Positions 18,495 through 28,234 of a stretch of 64,000 nt of DNA are shown piece after piece. A program made the position numbers and the translations under genes. Origin of the DNA: Alkalihalobacillus sp. YIM B00296. Lineage in GTDB: Bacteria > Bacillota > Bacilli > Bacillales > Fictibacillaceae. Within the stretch, counting starts at the first letter, position 1. Each line of letters opens with the position of its first letter. The notes beneath the pieces were generated by a model. It made no database searches, had not been told where the DNA came from, and was given only the letters and a program-made list of their open reading frames with translations. Where the stretch lies: positions 213,943 through 277,942 of the forward strand of contig NZ_JAIBLJ010000002.1 in assembly GCF_020179385.1 (NCBI RefSeq). Direction: 5' to 3'.

Positions 18495-20084
18495 TTAGTT
18501 TATTTTCGTTTTGGCTTCTTTCATCCTCAATTCGATCCGCCTGATCTTACCCGAGGTCGTTTTCGGGAGTTCCTCGATGAATTCGATTTTACGTGGATAT
18601 TTATAGGGTGCGGTAAGTTCTTTCACATGGTCTTGCAGTGCCGGTATCAATTCCTCCGAAGAAGCTTCTGCCGGATTTTTCAAAACGATGTAGGCTTTGA
18701 CGACATTGCCGCGAACCTCATCGGGACTTGCTACAACCGCACACTCTTTTACAGAAGGGTGCTTGACGAGAGCATCTTCGACTTCAAACGGTCCAATCGT
18801 ATAACCTGAGCTGATGATGATGTCATCCCCTCTGCCCTCGAACCAGAAGTACCCGTCCTCATCTTTTTTCGCTTTGTCACCTGTCAGATAATAATCGCCA
18901 CGAAAGGCCATTCTGGTCCGTTCATGATCTTTATAATATTCTTTGAACAGTGCTGGTGCATCGCGATGGACAGCGATGTCCCCCACCTCTCCCACTTGAG
19001 CAGGCTTGCCTTCATCATTGATGATTTCTACACGGTTTCCAGGCGTCGGTTTGCCCATTGATCCAGGGCGTACTTCCATCCCTTCCACAATACCGACCAG
19101 CAATGTGTTCTCTGTCTGGCCATAACCATCCCTGACAGTTACATCGAAATAGTTGCGGAATATATCGATGACTTCCCGGTTCAGCGGTTCTCCAGCTGAG
19201 ACGGCACTTCTCAAGCTTGAAAGATCGTAATCTTTCAGGTTATCCACTTTTGCCATCAACCGGTACTCAGTCGGTGTACAGCAAAGGACATTGATCTGTT
19301 CCTTCTCCATCAATCCTAGATATGTATTCGGGTCGTATTTGCCGTTGTAGACATACCCTGTCGAACCCGTACCTAGAACAGATACGAATGGACTCCAGAT
19401 CCACTTTTGCCATCCAGGGCCGGCAGTCGCCCATACAATATCACCTTCATTGATGTTCAGCCATGATTTAGCTGCAGTCCGGATATGAGCATAGATCCAT
19501 CCATGTGTATGGACGACACCTTTCGGCTGGCCAGTCGTTCCGGATGTATAGGAAAGAAAGGCCGTATCATCACGTATGGTTTTCGGCATTTCAACAGATG
19601 GGTCCAGCGATTGGATCACTTCCTCGATCGTCGACCATCCCTCAACGTATCCGCCGACTGTAATTTTATGTTCCAAACTTCCGACAGGTTCCTCAATTTC
19701 ATCAATGAGAGAAGTCAAAGGTTCATAAGCGATCACTGCTTTTACTTCCCCATGATTGATACGATAACTTAAATCTTTAGGTCTGAGCATTTCAGAACAA
19801 GGAATGACAACAAGACCTGATTTCAAAATGGCCAGATATACTTTGTACGTGTCAATCAAACGCGGCATCATGACGAGGATGCGGTCACCTTTGCCCAATC
19901 CTAAAGATAGAAGAGCCTTTGCTAAATCATTTGCTTGATCAAATAACTCTTTGTATGTGATTTCATCTATTGCCCCCTGCTCGCTGCGGTACTTGATCGC
20001 TAAACGTGATGGATCATTCGCAAACTTTTCCATTTCTTCAGTTGCATTGTACTGTTGAGGAGCAATTAATGCTTGGTTGTTCAA
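18495..20084 (-). CDS. ytcI: Acyl-CoA synthetase YtcI (AMP-binding family)
   Basis: 529 residues. It activates a carboxylic acid to its acyl-CoA via an acyl-adenylate; substrate uncertain (acetate-like or medium chain). Motifs are SYTSGTTGQPKGVVHTH (P-loop), DGYGQTEN, YLTGDKAKKDEDGYFWFEGR and the catalytic lysine in PKTTSGKIRRIEL. Start: an ATG seven codons earlier (20105) would place AAGGAGG inside the coding region; that site lies eight bases before TTG at 20084 (MNNQALIAPQQYN), so the TTG is preferred. Monocistronic with its own terminator. Confidence 0.9.
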   Translation of the reverse strand: MNNQALIAPQQYNATEEMEKFANDPSRLAIKYRSEQGAIDEITYKELFDQANDLAKALLSLGLGKGDRILVMMPRLIDTYKVYLAILKSGLVVIPCSEMLRPKDLSYRINHGEVKAVIAYEPLTSLIDEIEEPVGSLEHKITVGGYVEGWSTIEEVIQSLDPSVEMPKTIRDDTAFLSYTSGTTGQPKGVVHTHGWIYAHIRTAAKSWLNINEGDIVWATAGPGWQKWIWSPFVSVLGTGSTGYVYNGKYDPNTYLGLMEKEQINVLCCTPTEYRLMAKVDNLKDYDLSSLRSAVSAGEPLNREVIDIFRNYFDVTVRDGYGQTENTLLVGIVEGMEVRPGSMGKPTPGNRVEIINDEGKPAQVGEVGDIAVHRDAPALFKEYYKDHERTRMAFRGDYYLTGDKAKKDEDGYFWFEGRGDDIIISSGYTIGPFEVEDALVKHPSVKECAVVASPDEVRGNVVKAYIVLKNPAEASSEELIPALQDHVKELTAPYKYPRKIEFIEELPKTTSGKIRRIELRMKEAKTKIN

Positions 20085-20176
20085 AGTAGACGCCTCCTTA
20101 TGCATTCTTTTTACACTTTCTATTATACATAATTTTTAGAAGATTTCTATTTTCGATGGATGATGGAAACGCCACA

Positions 20177-20200
20177 AAGGCCAGCATCATGTGCTGACCT
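20177..20200 (-). terminator. Hairpin after the spore protein gene
   Basis: Arms AGGCCAGCA and TGCTGACCT with one mismatch, 33 bases after the stop. The T-run on the minus strand is short. Confidence 0.55.
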
Positions 20201-20232
20201 GTATTCCATCAATATAATATTGTAGAGGGGTG

Positions 20233-20424
20233 TTATTTTTGAGGTTGTTGACCTTGAGCCATAGCAACTAGACGCTTAGTGATTTCACCACCAACAGATC
20301 CGTTAGCACGAGCTGGAGAGTCAGCACCAAGTTGTACTCCGAATTCAGAAGCGATCTCAGCCTTCATAGCGTTAAGAGCTTGTTCAGCACCAGGTACGAC
20401 TAATTTATTTGATTGACGAGCCAT
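20233..20424 (-). CDS. sspA: Alpha/beta-type small acid-soluble spore protein
   Basis: 63 residues. DNA-binding SASPs coat spore DNA and protect it from UV and heat. The conserved [15 protein letters not shown] and the second motif [18 protein letters not shown] are both present, including the GPR-protease region around SEFGV. ATG 20424 has GGAGGTGA upstream; eight extra upstream codons are not used. Next to thiI, as sspA in B. subtilis; paralogues such as sspD cannot be excluded. Expected to be forespore-specific (sigma G). Confidence 0.93.
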   Translation of the reverse strand: MARQSNKLVVPGAEQALNAMKAEIASEFGVQLGADSPARANGSVGGEITKRLVAMAQGQQPQK

Positions 20425-20514
20425 GATATTCACCTCCTTTGTATCCATAGGTTACGGAGGTACAGATGAATTCATACTCGCCTGAGGGTGGTAAATCTTG
20501 AAAGAGGAGGCAGG

Positions 20515-21723
20515 TTAAAACAAGTCCTCAAACGCATCAAGACGGGTTTCTGCGTCCTCTCTAAAGTAAACTGTTTCGGTATTGCCCACAGCTTCCTCGA
20601 CAAGGGCATCGATTTCCATATATTGCTCAAATCGATTCGCTTTTTCCCGTCGTGGTTTTGTTTTGGGAGCAGATGGCAAGAACACCGTACAGCAATCCTC
20701 ATATGGACGGATTGAGATTTCGTACGTCCCGATCTTCCTTGATATCTCCATGATTTCGATCTTATCCATCGTGATCAATGGTCTGATGATTGGCAAATTG
20801 GTCACCTCATTGATCGTATTCATGCTGGATAAGGTTTGACTGGCTACCTGGCCCAGGCTTTCCCCTGTCGCAATCGCCAGAGCATCATTTTGGGCAGCCA
20901 ACTGCTCTGTGATTCGAAGCATATACCGCCGCATGATGGTCATACTGTAATTATCCGGAATTTGCTTTTTGATCGCTTTTTGGATGTCTGTAAAAGGAAC
21001 TGCATGCATTTTGATCGTTCCACCGAATTTGGTAAGAACTTGGGTTAGATCCTCCACCTTTTGCCTTGCTCTTTCACTTGTAAAAGGGGGACTGTGAAAA
21101 TGAACCATTTCCAGGCGGATTCCCCGTTTCATTGTCAGATATCCAGCGACAGGACTGTCAATGCCGCCTGATAGCATGAGCATGACTTTCCCGCTGCTTC
21201 CGATCGGCAACCCTCCAGCGCCGGGATAATCGATACAACTGACATAAGTTGCTTCTGGTTTGATCTCCACTTTTATCTCTACATCAGGATGATGGACATC
21301 TACTGTAATGTTTTCGGAGTGTTTCAATACATAACCGCCGATCAAATGGTTCAACTCCTGTGAATCATGGGGATACTGCTTATAATTACGTTTGGTGGAA
21401 ACCTTGAATGTCTCTACGGAAGAACCTGCTTCTCTCAAAGCCTCAAGTGCTGTCTTTTGGATGTTTTCCAAATCAAGATCGGTTCTGACAGCAAGGGTCA
21501 ATCCTTGGATGCCGAATATTTCTTGCAACTTTTCTACCACCGGTTCATGATCTGCTCCATTCAGCTCAATATACATACGATCAAACGCTTTCTTTACTGT
21601 GATTCCTTCAAAAGGCTTCAATTTTCTTCGGATCGTATCCCTAAGCTGGTTTACAAAATGATGTCTGTTTTTCCCTTTAAGTGACAACTCACCGTATTTG
21701 ACAATGATATGGTCGTAAATCAT
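20515..21723 (-). CDS. thiI: tRNA 4-thiouridine synthase ThiI
   Basis: 402 residues: N-terminal ferredoxin-like and THUMP regions (about 1-165) and a PP-loop adenylation domain with MLSGGIDSPVAG. It makes s4U8 in tRNA and can deliver sulfur for thiamine. There is no C-terminal rhodanese domain, as in B. subtilis, where the partner desulfurase is NifZ. The start ATG lies one base after the stop of the desulfurase gene, with GAGGT upstream: a two-gene operon. Confidence 0.95.
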   Translation of the reverse strand: MIYDHIIVKYGELSLKGKNRHHFVNQLRDTIRRKLKPFEGITVKKAFDRMYIELNGADHEPVVEKLQEIFGIQGLTLAVRTDLDLENIQKTALEALREAGSSVETFKVSTKRNYKQYPHDSQELNHLIGGYVLKHSENITVDVHHPDVEIKVEIKPEATYVSCIDYPGAGGLPIGSSGKVMLMLSGGIDSPVAGYLTMKRGIRLEMVHFHSPPFTSERARQKVEDLTQVLTKFGGTIKMHAVPFTDIQKAIKKQIPDNYSMTIMRRYMLRITEQLAAQNDALAIATGESLGQVASQTLSSMNTINEVTNLPIIRPLITMDKIEIMEISRKIGTYEISIRPYEDCCTVFLPSAPKTKPRREKANRFEQYMEIDALVEEAVGNTETVYFREDAETRLDAFEDLF

Positions 21724-21724
21724 A

Positions 21725-22870
21725 TTAGTACCTCATTACTTTCGTTAAATTATTGAGAACGTCCTCAAGGATGGCAATGAAACGTTCTCCCTCGTTCACT
21801 TTGTTATCAAAACTCAGGCTTATACGGATAGCGCTGCTTGCCCGTTCAAGCTCATGGCCTGTAGCTTCCAATACCCTGCTGACCTCTGTCGACTTAGAGG
21901 AACAAGCAGATTTCGTCGAGACAAAAACGTCTCTTTCTTCTAAAGCATGGATCAACACTTCTGGCTTGATACCCGGAATAGAAAAATTGATGATATGAGG
22001 GGCACTTTGTTTCTCAGGTGTATTTAGGACAACTCCTTCAATTTCCGTCAATTTTGACCGTAGAAAACGATTTAATCGAAGAAGCCCATCCATCTCTTTT
22101 GTTGATTTTTCCATTGTCAAACGGAGAGCTTTTGCCATTGCGATGATTCCAGGTATGTTTTCTGTGCCAGCCCGATGTTTGAATTCTTGTGATCCTCCAT
22201 GAAGTAGAGGCGATAGCGTTACACCATTGCGAATATATAAGATTCCAACACCTTTTGGGCCATGGAATTTATGGCTGGAGAAAGAACATAGATCAACACC
22301 CGATTGTACATACTGAAGGGGGACTTTTCCTATTCCTTGGACGTGATCGACATGAAAAAAGATCTTCGGATGGTTTTTTAGAAATTGACCGATATCCTCG
22401 ACAGGTTGAATCGTCCCTATTTCATTATTGACATGCATGACTGAGACAAGAATCGTATCATGCCTGATTGCGTTCTGAATGTCCTGGATTGACACGTGAC
22501 CATTCCTATCTACAGGTAGAAACGTTACATCAAACCCGAGTTGCTCCAGCTGCCTGAAGGATTCATAACAGGAAGCATGTTCGATTTCAGTCGAAATTAG
22601 ATGTTTCCCCCGTGTCTGATGTTCAATTGCAATCCCTTTTATCGCCAAGTTGTTCGCTTCTGTTCCACCTGAAGTGAATACAACCTCACCAGGATTCACC
22701 CGAAGGAGGCCAGCAATTTGATTGCGAGCAGTACTAATCAACTTTTCCACTTCTCCCCCTAAGCGGTGGATCGATGAAGGATTCGCAAAGTAATTCTCAG
22801 AGACCGTCATATATGTCTTCAGTGCTTCAGGATAAGGCTTTGTTGTCGCACTATTATCGAAATAAATCAT
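21725..22870 (-). CDS. nifZ: Cysteine desulfurase (NifZ/IscS type, partner of ThiI)
   Basis: 381 residues, PLP-dependent class V fold. It takes sulfur from cysteine as a persulfide. The PLP lysine is in SFSSHKFHGPKGVG; the reactive cysteine is in STKSACSSKSTEVSRVL. Directly upstream of thiI, the arrangement found in B. subtilis, where this desulfurase serves ThiI. The start is preceded by AAAGGAAT. Divergent from braB. Confidence 0.93.
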   Translation of the reverse strand: MIYFDNSATTKPYPEALKTYMTVSENYFANPSSIHRLGGEVEKLISTARNQIAGLLRVNPGEVVFTSGGTEANNLAIKGIAIEHQTRGKHLISTEIEHASCYESFRQLEQLGFDVTFLPVDRNGHVSIQDIQNAIRHDTILVSVMHVNNEIGTIQPVEDIGQFLKNHPKIFFHVDHVQGIGKVPLQYVQSGVDLCSFSSHKFHGPKGVGILYIRNGVTLSPLLHGGSQEFKHRAGTENIPGIIAMAKALRLTMEKSTKEMDGLLRLNRFLRSKLTEIEGVVLNTPEKQSAPHIINFSIPGIKPEVLIHALEERDVFVSTKSACSSKSTEVSRVLEATGHELERASSAIRISLSFDNKVNEGERFIAILEDVLNNLTKVMRY

Positions 22871-23195
22871 TATTCCTTTACCCCTTTGATATTCGTATTA
22901 CTGCATCATTTAATAATAGCATATATAGGCTTGATTCCAAACCAGAGAAATAAAAGCATGTATTCGACACGAGATGACAAAAAGTACTTTTCTTCTTATA
23001 GATGGTTCACCTACTATTTTCAGAAGAAAGACGAAATATATGCAAGAAATAAAGAGGTGTTCAAACATTGGGAATCGATACAATTTTTCAACTTTTTTCT
23101 AAAGTGTCTATTTTATATAAAGATTATGTTAAGCTTTAACCGATTTTAGAAAACTCAATGATTTCAGTCGATAATTGTCACGGAGGTTTTACAGC
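22871..23195. other. Divergent promoter region nifZ/braB
   Basis: 325 AT-rich bases between divergent genes. An 87-codon plus-strand frame here has no binding site or recognisable product and was not accepted. No riboswitch or T-box-like structure was seen before braB. Confidence 0.5.
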
Positions 23196-24542
23196 ATGAA
23201 AGCAACAGAATCACTTTCTTTTAAAGAAACATTAACGATCGGACTCATGATGTTCGCTCTATTCCTCGGAGCAGGCAATATGATATTTCCTCCCCTGCTT
23301 GGTCAAACTGCAGGAACCAATGTCTGGACTGCCATTTTCGGCTTTCTGATCACTGGTGTCGGCCTGCCGCTTGTAGGCATAGTTGCCGTAGGACTGACAG
23401 GGGGAACATTGAAGGATTTAGCTAGTCGAGTCCATCCTGCTTTTGCCATCATTTTTTCAACATTAATCTATTTGGCGATTGGACCTTTTTTCGGAATACC
23501 ACGTACAGGTACAGTTGCATTTGAAATAGGTGCTGTTCCTTTTTTGCCTGAAACAATGAATCCGAATGGTTTGCCATTATTCATCTATACAGTCATCTTT
23601 TTCGCGATTACATTTTTGGTTGCTTTGAATCCAACGAAACTTGTGGATCGGATCGGTAAGATTTTGACACCGATCCTCATTTTTGTGATCGGTCTTATCG
23701 CGATCAAAGGAATTATCAATCCGATTGGAAGCTTTTCAACCCCTACAGATGAGTACGCATCCAACTCTTTCTTTACCGGGTTCATCAATGGATATTTGAC
23801 AATGGATGCGATTGCAGCACTCGTTTTCGGGATTGTGGTCATCAATGCAGTAAAATCCAGAGGGGTTACTGATAAAAAAGAGATTGCCAAGGCTACAACG
23901 AAAGCAGGGTTCATCGCTGTAAGCGGATTAGCATTGGTATATCTCTCACTTGCCTATATCGGAGCAACTAGTCGAAACGTTTTAGGAGAAAGTGATAATG
24001 GAGGAGCGATCCTAACTGGAGCCGCAGATCTTTTATTCGGACAATTTGGCATCATGTTGCTAGCAATAGCCATTACATTTGCCTGTCTGACAACTTCAAT
24101 CGGATTGGTAACAGCTTGTGGCGAATATTTCAATGGAATCATGCCGAAAGTCTCATATAAATTGATCATCGCTGTATTATGTGTGTTCAGTGCAGCTGTA
24201 GCTAATGTCGGCCTCACCCAATTGATCAATTTGACATTGCCAGTATTGATCGGAATTTATCCACTTGCCATTGCATTGGTCGCCTATTCCTTTTTGCATC
24301 GCCATTTTGGAGGCTATCGAGAAGTATATATAGGCGGGCTGTTGGGAGCAGGAGTTGTGAGTATCTTTGATGCCTTGAAGCAAATGAATGTTGATATAAC
24401 TGCGTTCAACAATGTCATGAGTGCCTATCTGCCGCTATACGAGCAAGGTGTAGGATGGATGATTCCTTCATTGATCGGAGCGATCATAGGATATATCATC
24501 GGACGATCTAAAACCCACGTCATCACACCTAATAAAGCATAA
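23196..24542 (+). CDS. braB: Branched-chain amino acid transporter BraB (LIVCS family)
   Basis: 448 residues, very hydrophobic with about 12 membrane segments. Sodium-coupled uptake of leucine, isoleucine and valine is the role of the BrnQ/LIVCS family. The conserved N-terminal motif MMFALFLGAGNMIFPP is present, followed by GIPRTGTVAFEIG. The ATG at 23196 has GGAGG upstream (seven extra codons rejected). B. subtilis also has braB between nifZ and ezrA. Confidence 0.93.
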   Translation: MKATESLSFKETLTIGLMMFALFLGAGNMIFPPLLGQTAGTNVWTAIFGFLITGVGLPLVGIVAVGLTGGTLKDLASRVHPAFAIIFSTLIYLAIGPFFGIPRTGTVAFEIGAVPFLPETMNPNGLPLFIYTVIFFAITFLVALNPTKLVDRIGKILTPILIFVIGLIAIKGIINPIGSFSTPTDEYASNSFFTGFINGYLTMDAIAALVFGIVVINAVKSRGVTDKKEIAKATTKAGFIAVSGLALVYLSLAYIGATSRNVLGESDNGGAILTGAADLLFGQFGIMLLAIAITFACLTTSIGLVTACGEYFNGIMPKVSYKLIIAVLCVFSAAVANVGLTQLINLTLPVLIGIYPLAIALVAYSFLHRHFGGYREVYIGGLLGAGVVSIFDALKQMNVDITAFNNVMSAYLPLYEQGVGWMIPSLIGAIIGYIIGRSKTHVITPNKA

Positions 24543-24586
24543 AAATGCGTTGTCAATTCCCTGGGTAAATGAAAAATCTTCAGCAC

Positions 24587-24622
24587 AAAAAAGCGAATCC
24601 AATTACGGATTCGCTTTTCTTT
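24587..24622. terminator. Bidirectional terminator between braB and ezrA
   Basis: Arms AAAGCGAATCC and GGATTCGCTTT around six bases, flanked by A-rich and T-rich runs. Confidence 0.92.
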
Positions 24623-26327
24623 AATGAACTTTTTCCATTTCTTGTTGATAGTTTTCTTCAAGGTCCCTTATGATCTGGGGATTGACCGTTTGTAGAGCCT
24701 CTGCTGCGTGCTCCATGGCCACTTCATAATCATACGTACGGAAGGCTTGTTCAGCTTCTGATAGCTTTACAGCTACAGTTACATGCTGTCTTCGGTATCG
24801 GTTTCCGTGTTGTATGAGCCGCTCCGCCCATATTGCCCGATCAATCAGCTTGTATGTCTTAGCATGTACTTCAACGATGGCTTCTTCCGCTTCGATCAAC
24901 CTGTGAAGGACTTCACCCATTTGTAATGGTTTATCATTCAATTTCATTGTAACTGTCTGCAATTTGTTCTCAGCATCATGAAGGGATGCATAATATTGTT
25001 CCGGCAGACCCGGTAAATTGTTTCGATGGATTTCTTTCTTAGCCTCGATCAGCTTTTTTCGGAATTCATGAATCTTTTCAATAGCTTCTAATTCGTCTTT
25101 ACGCAGGTTGTGCAATTTCTCTTGATATACTTCTGTCATGACCCGTAAATCTTCTAATTGTTTCGTTATGCTCTCCAGCATCTCTTTAACAGAGGTATAG
25201 GTCTGGTTTTTTTCCTCTACAGAATGGAAAATCGTTCTTACCCGCTTTTCTAATTTTTCATAAGAAGATTCCAGCCGTTCTTGCAATTCGATGTTTTCTT
25301 GCTCGATTTGGTAGCTTAAACGAACGACATTCGTTTCTTCTTTTATCTTGTTGATTTCTACACCGAGCTCTTCAACCTCAGCCTTTACTTCTTTTCCATC
25401 TGTCATCACATATTGCTTTGCTAAGACTTCAGCTTCAAGCCTGTCGTAAAGCTCCTCAATTTTCTTATTCATCTGAGCTATTTCTTCTTGTGCATCTTCA
25501 AAGTTTACGGCATTCACTTGCTCTTTGACGATTTGATAAGCGTAGTCGATCACTTCAAGTTCTTTTTCAACACCAAGTTGCTCCACCCGAAATCCCTGAT
25601 CAGACATTTGCTCCAGACCTTCCTTCAACTGCTTTAGCGTCTCAGGAATTTCTGACTGCAGTTGATATTGAAGCTCAGGAACGACTTCTAATTCATATTG
25701 TAGGCGGCGGATTTTCTCATCAAGCTGTATGATATAGGTGCGAGCAGCTATATGATTTCCATTTTCCGTCTCTTCATTATAGCTCGTAAAATCTTCAGAA
25801 ATGTTCTCCAGGCGCTTTTCGAATGTCTCTACCAGCGTTCCAAGTGCTCGATAATGCATAAGGAGATGCTTCCGGAGTTCTTTGTAGCTCTCTTTAAGCT
25901 CCCCGATTTCTTTTCGGTTCAATTCTTCACTTTCCACAAATTCATTGATTTCAGAGGAGATTTCATCAATCTTCTCTTCTATGGAGAAGAGCGTTTTTCT
26001 TGTGTCACCTAGAATGTTTCTCGCTTTCTTGAAGCGGTATTTATCTGTTGCATCTTCTGCATCAAAAAGATTCTCTTCAAGGCCAGGAAGTTGGACAGTT
26101 ACGATGTCGTCCCATTCTTCGCGCCATACTTCGAATTTTTTTTCGGTTTCCCCGATCATCTCAAGTGCTTTCACTTTTGCAATCTCATCGGATAACGGCC
26201 TGTTCATAATATTGACTTTCTGTGTTTCAAGATGATCGATTTGATCATAAATTTTCTTTCGAATATATGTACCGTACCCAATAAATACGGAGAGCAATAC
26301 GATCAGCACAATAAAAATATATATCAC
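24621..26327 (-). CDS. ezrA: Septation ring formation regulator EzrA
   Basis: 568 residues: one N-terminal membrane segment followed by RKKIYDQIDHLE and long coiled-coil repeats. EzrA keeps FtsZ from forming extra rings at the poles and links divisome and wall synthesis. The conserved FEVWREEWDDIVT occurs near residue 60. Start: ATG at 26336 almost touches AAGG, whereas GTG at 26327 (then IYIFIVLIVLL) lies at a normal distance from it and matches the length of the B. subtilis N-terminus, so GTG was chosen. Confidence 0.94.
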   Translation of the reverse strand: MIYIFIVLIVLLSVFIGYGTYIRKKIYDQIDHLETQKVNIMNRPLSDEIAKVKALEMIGETEKKFEVWREEWDDIVTVQLPGLEENLFDAEDATDKYRFKKARNILGDTRKTLFSIEEKIDEISSEINEFVESEELNRKEIGELKESYKELRKHLLMHYRALGTLVETFEKRLENISEDFTSYNEETENGNHIAARTYIIQLDEKIRRLQYELEVVPELQYQLQSEIPETLKQLKEGLEQMSDQGFRVEQLGVEKELEVIDYAYQIVKEQVNAVNFEDAQEEIAQMNKKIEELYDRLEAEVLAKQYVMTDGKEVKAEVEELGVEINKIKEETNVVRLSYQIEQENIELQERLESSYEKLEKRVRTIFHSVEEKNQTYTSVKEMLESITKQLEDLRVMTEVYQEKLHNLRKDELEAIEKIHEFRKKLIEAKKEIHRNNLPGLPEQYYASLHDAENKLQTVTMKLNDKPLQMGEVLHRLIEAEEAIVEVHAKTYKLIDRAIWAERLIQHGNRYRRQHVTVAVKLSEAEQAFRTYDYEVAMEHAAEALQTVNPQIIRDLEENYQQEMEKVH

Positions 26328-26538
26328 AGGGACCATCCTTTCTTCCCTTTTTCAATTATGTATATTAGACTTATAAAATATCGACATATTCAACCATTTT
26401 TCGCTAAATATCATCTAGTTTCGGTGTTCATCGTAACTACTATAATACCATGTATACTACTTTTAGAACTACATTTTTTCTGAAATTAGATAAAAAATTG
26501 CTTTTTTCTTACAAAAGTACCAATTTAGGAGGAATACC

Positions 26539-27357
26539 ATGAACATTTATGACGGTCACATCCATTCCCCATATTGTCCTCATGGAACGAAAGACTCATT
26601 CCATCAGTACATCGATCGTGCAATCAAACTAGGATACAAGGGTATGACATTTACTGAGCATGCACCTTTGCCTCACGGGTTTGAAGACCCTACTCCAGAT
26701 AAAGACAGCGGTATGCAACTTGAAAAACTTGAGAATTATATTGAACAAATTACTCAGCTAAAAAAAGAATATAGAAAAGATATCCTCATTCAGACAGGTT
26801 TAGAGATTGATTATATCGAAGGATTCGAAAATGAAACGACTTCATTCTTGGACCGTTATGGACCATACCTTGATGACTCGATCTTATCCGTCCATTTTTT
26901 AAAGACAAAAAATGGTTACCACTGCATGGATTACAGCCCTGATAGGTTCGGTAAAATACTTCGTGAATTTGATTCCATTCAAGATTTATATTCCTTGTAC
27001 TACAATACGGTCAAAAAGTCTGTTCTTGCAGAACTTGGAGTATATAAACCAAAAAGGATTGGACATATCAGCCTCGTGATGAAATTCCAGAAAAAATATC
27101 CAAATGTCGATATCGACAAGAACGAAATTTTAGAAACGATTGATTTGATCGCCAAACAAAAATTACAGTTAGACTATAATGGTTCGGGTGTAAATAAACC
27201 TTTGTGTCGGGAACCTTATCCACCAGAATGGATTATTTCCGAGGCTTTGAAAAGAAACATCCCTCTGATTTATGGATCCGATGCCCACAGGGCTGATGAG
27301 CTTGGACAGGGTTTCGGGAAGTTAAAGGAAGAAGCACCGCTGATGCAGCCGATGTAA
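26539..27357 (+). CDS. hisJ: Histidinol-phosphatase HisJ (PHP family)
   Basis: 272 residues. It removes phosphate from histidinol phosphate in histidine synthesis. PHP metal motifs are DGHIHSPYCPHG, FTEHAPLP, GLEIDYIEG, SVHFL, RIGHISLV and YGSDAHRADELGQGF, all intact. TTTAGGAGG precedes the ATG. B. subtilis carries hisJ in the same position after ezrA. Confidence 0.92.
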   Translation: MNIYDGHIHSPYCPHGTKDSFHQYIDRAIKLGYKGMTFTEHAPLPHGFEDPTPDKDSGMQLEKLENYIEQITQLKKEYRKDILIQTGLEIDYIEGFENETTSFLDRYGPYLDDSILSVHFLKTKNGYHCMDYSPDRFGKILREFDSIQDLYSLYYNTVKKSVLAELGVYKPKRIGHISLVMKFQKKYPNVDIDKNEILETIDLIAKQKLQLDYNGSGVNKPLCREPYPPEWIISEALKRNIPLIYGSDAHRADELGQGFGKLKEEAPLMQPM

Positions 27358-27380
27358 AGGGCCGTAAGCGGTGCTTTTTT
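27334..27380 (+). terminator. Terminator of hisJ, overlapping its 3' end
   Basis: GCACCGCT (inside the last codons of hisJ, 27334-27341) pairs with AGCGGTGC (27367-27374), then TTTTTT. The upstream arm is within the coding sequence. Confidence 0.75.
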
Positions 27381-27404
27381 GCTTTTTAAAGATAATCAAC
27401 TGGC

Positions 27405-28085
27405 TCAGCCTGTGCCAAGACTCGGCTTTGCTATGTTTTCATTATCTTTTCCAGAAATCGTTTTGGAATCATACTGTATACATAACGTTTCATTCACCCA
27501 ATCATGTAAAACGTCTAAATATTTCGAAGTAAAATATCGATCATGTACAGAAAATTGATAGATTTCCCTGACATATTGCGGATATAGAAAAGGCATGAAC
27601 AACATGCTTCTCAATTGCATCGTCACCATGTTTTTAGAACAAGGCTTGAACTCCTTCTGTTTCACTCCTTGCTCAAGGATTGCATTCAAGTAGAATTTCT
27701 CTTTCATCAGGTAGGTAGTCATGATTTCGCGGACAAGTGTGGTATCGATACTGATTTCACGATGAACCAACCTTGCAGCTTGTGAACGGTTTTGTTGATA
27801 AAGGATGGCTTCGTTTATCAAATGGATTAGACAATTTCTTGCCGAGTCTTTTTCCAGTCGATCGTAAGCGTCTTGCAATACATGAAGATACCCTTCCAGG
27901 AATGATGACATCAAAAATTCCAACAGTCCTCTTTTCCCTCCAAAATAGTAGGAGATCAGAGAAACATTCACACCAGCTTTTTCAGCGATATCACGTACAG
28001 AAGTCCCGGCATAACCATTGTTATTGAAAAGGGAGGCGGCTGATTCTGCAACTTTTTCTTTGGTGATGGATAAAGCCTGCTTCAT
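27405..28085 (-). CDS. refZ: TetR-family regulator RefZ (YttP)
   Basis: 226 residues with an N-terminal TetR helix-turn-helix (AGTSVRDIAEKAGVNVSLISYYF) and a helical ligand/dimer domain. In B. subtilis RefZ binds sites near the origin and adjusts Z-ring placement and chromosome capture at sporulation. Assignment rests on family plus position between hisJ and ytsP. The start has GAGGTGAT upstream. Divergent from ytsP. Confidence 0.87.
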   Translation of the reverse strand: MKQALSITKEKVAESAASLFNNNGYAGTSVRDIAEKAGVNVSLISYYFGGKRGLLEFLMSSFLEGYLHVLQDAYDRLEKDSARNCLIHLINEAILYQQNRSQAARLVHREISIDTTLVREIMTTYLMKEKFYLNAILEQGVKQKEFKPCSKNMVTMQLRSMLFMPFLYPQYVREIYQFSVHDRYFTSKYLDVLHDWVNETLCIQYDSKTISGKDNENIAKPSLGTG

Positions 28086-28234
28086 GGCAAATCACCTCAA
28101 TGTACATTCATTACTGAACAACTTTCTTCATTTTCTATGGAAATCCTTTGAAAACCTATCGACATATCTAATGAAAGTTTCAACAAATTCTGATATCATA
28201 GGACTAATTTCTAAGGATTGTGAGGGGAAGGAAC

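Noticed and set aside
22886..23149. 87-codon plus-strand frame before braB
   Set aside because: No ribosome binding site, composition like translated AT-rich spacer, and it overlaps the divergent promoter region.
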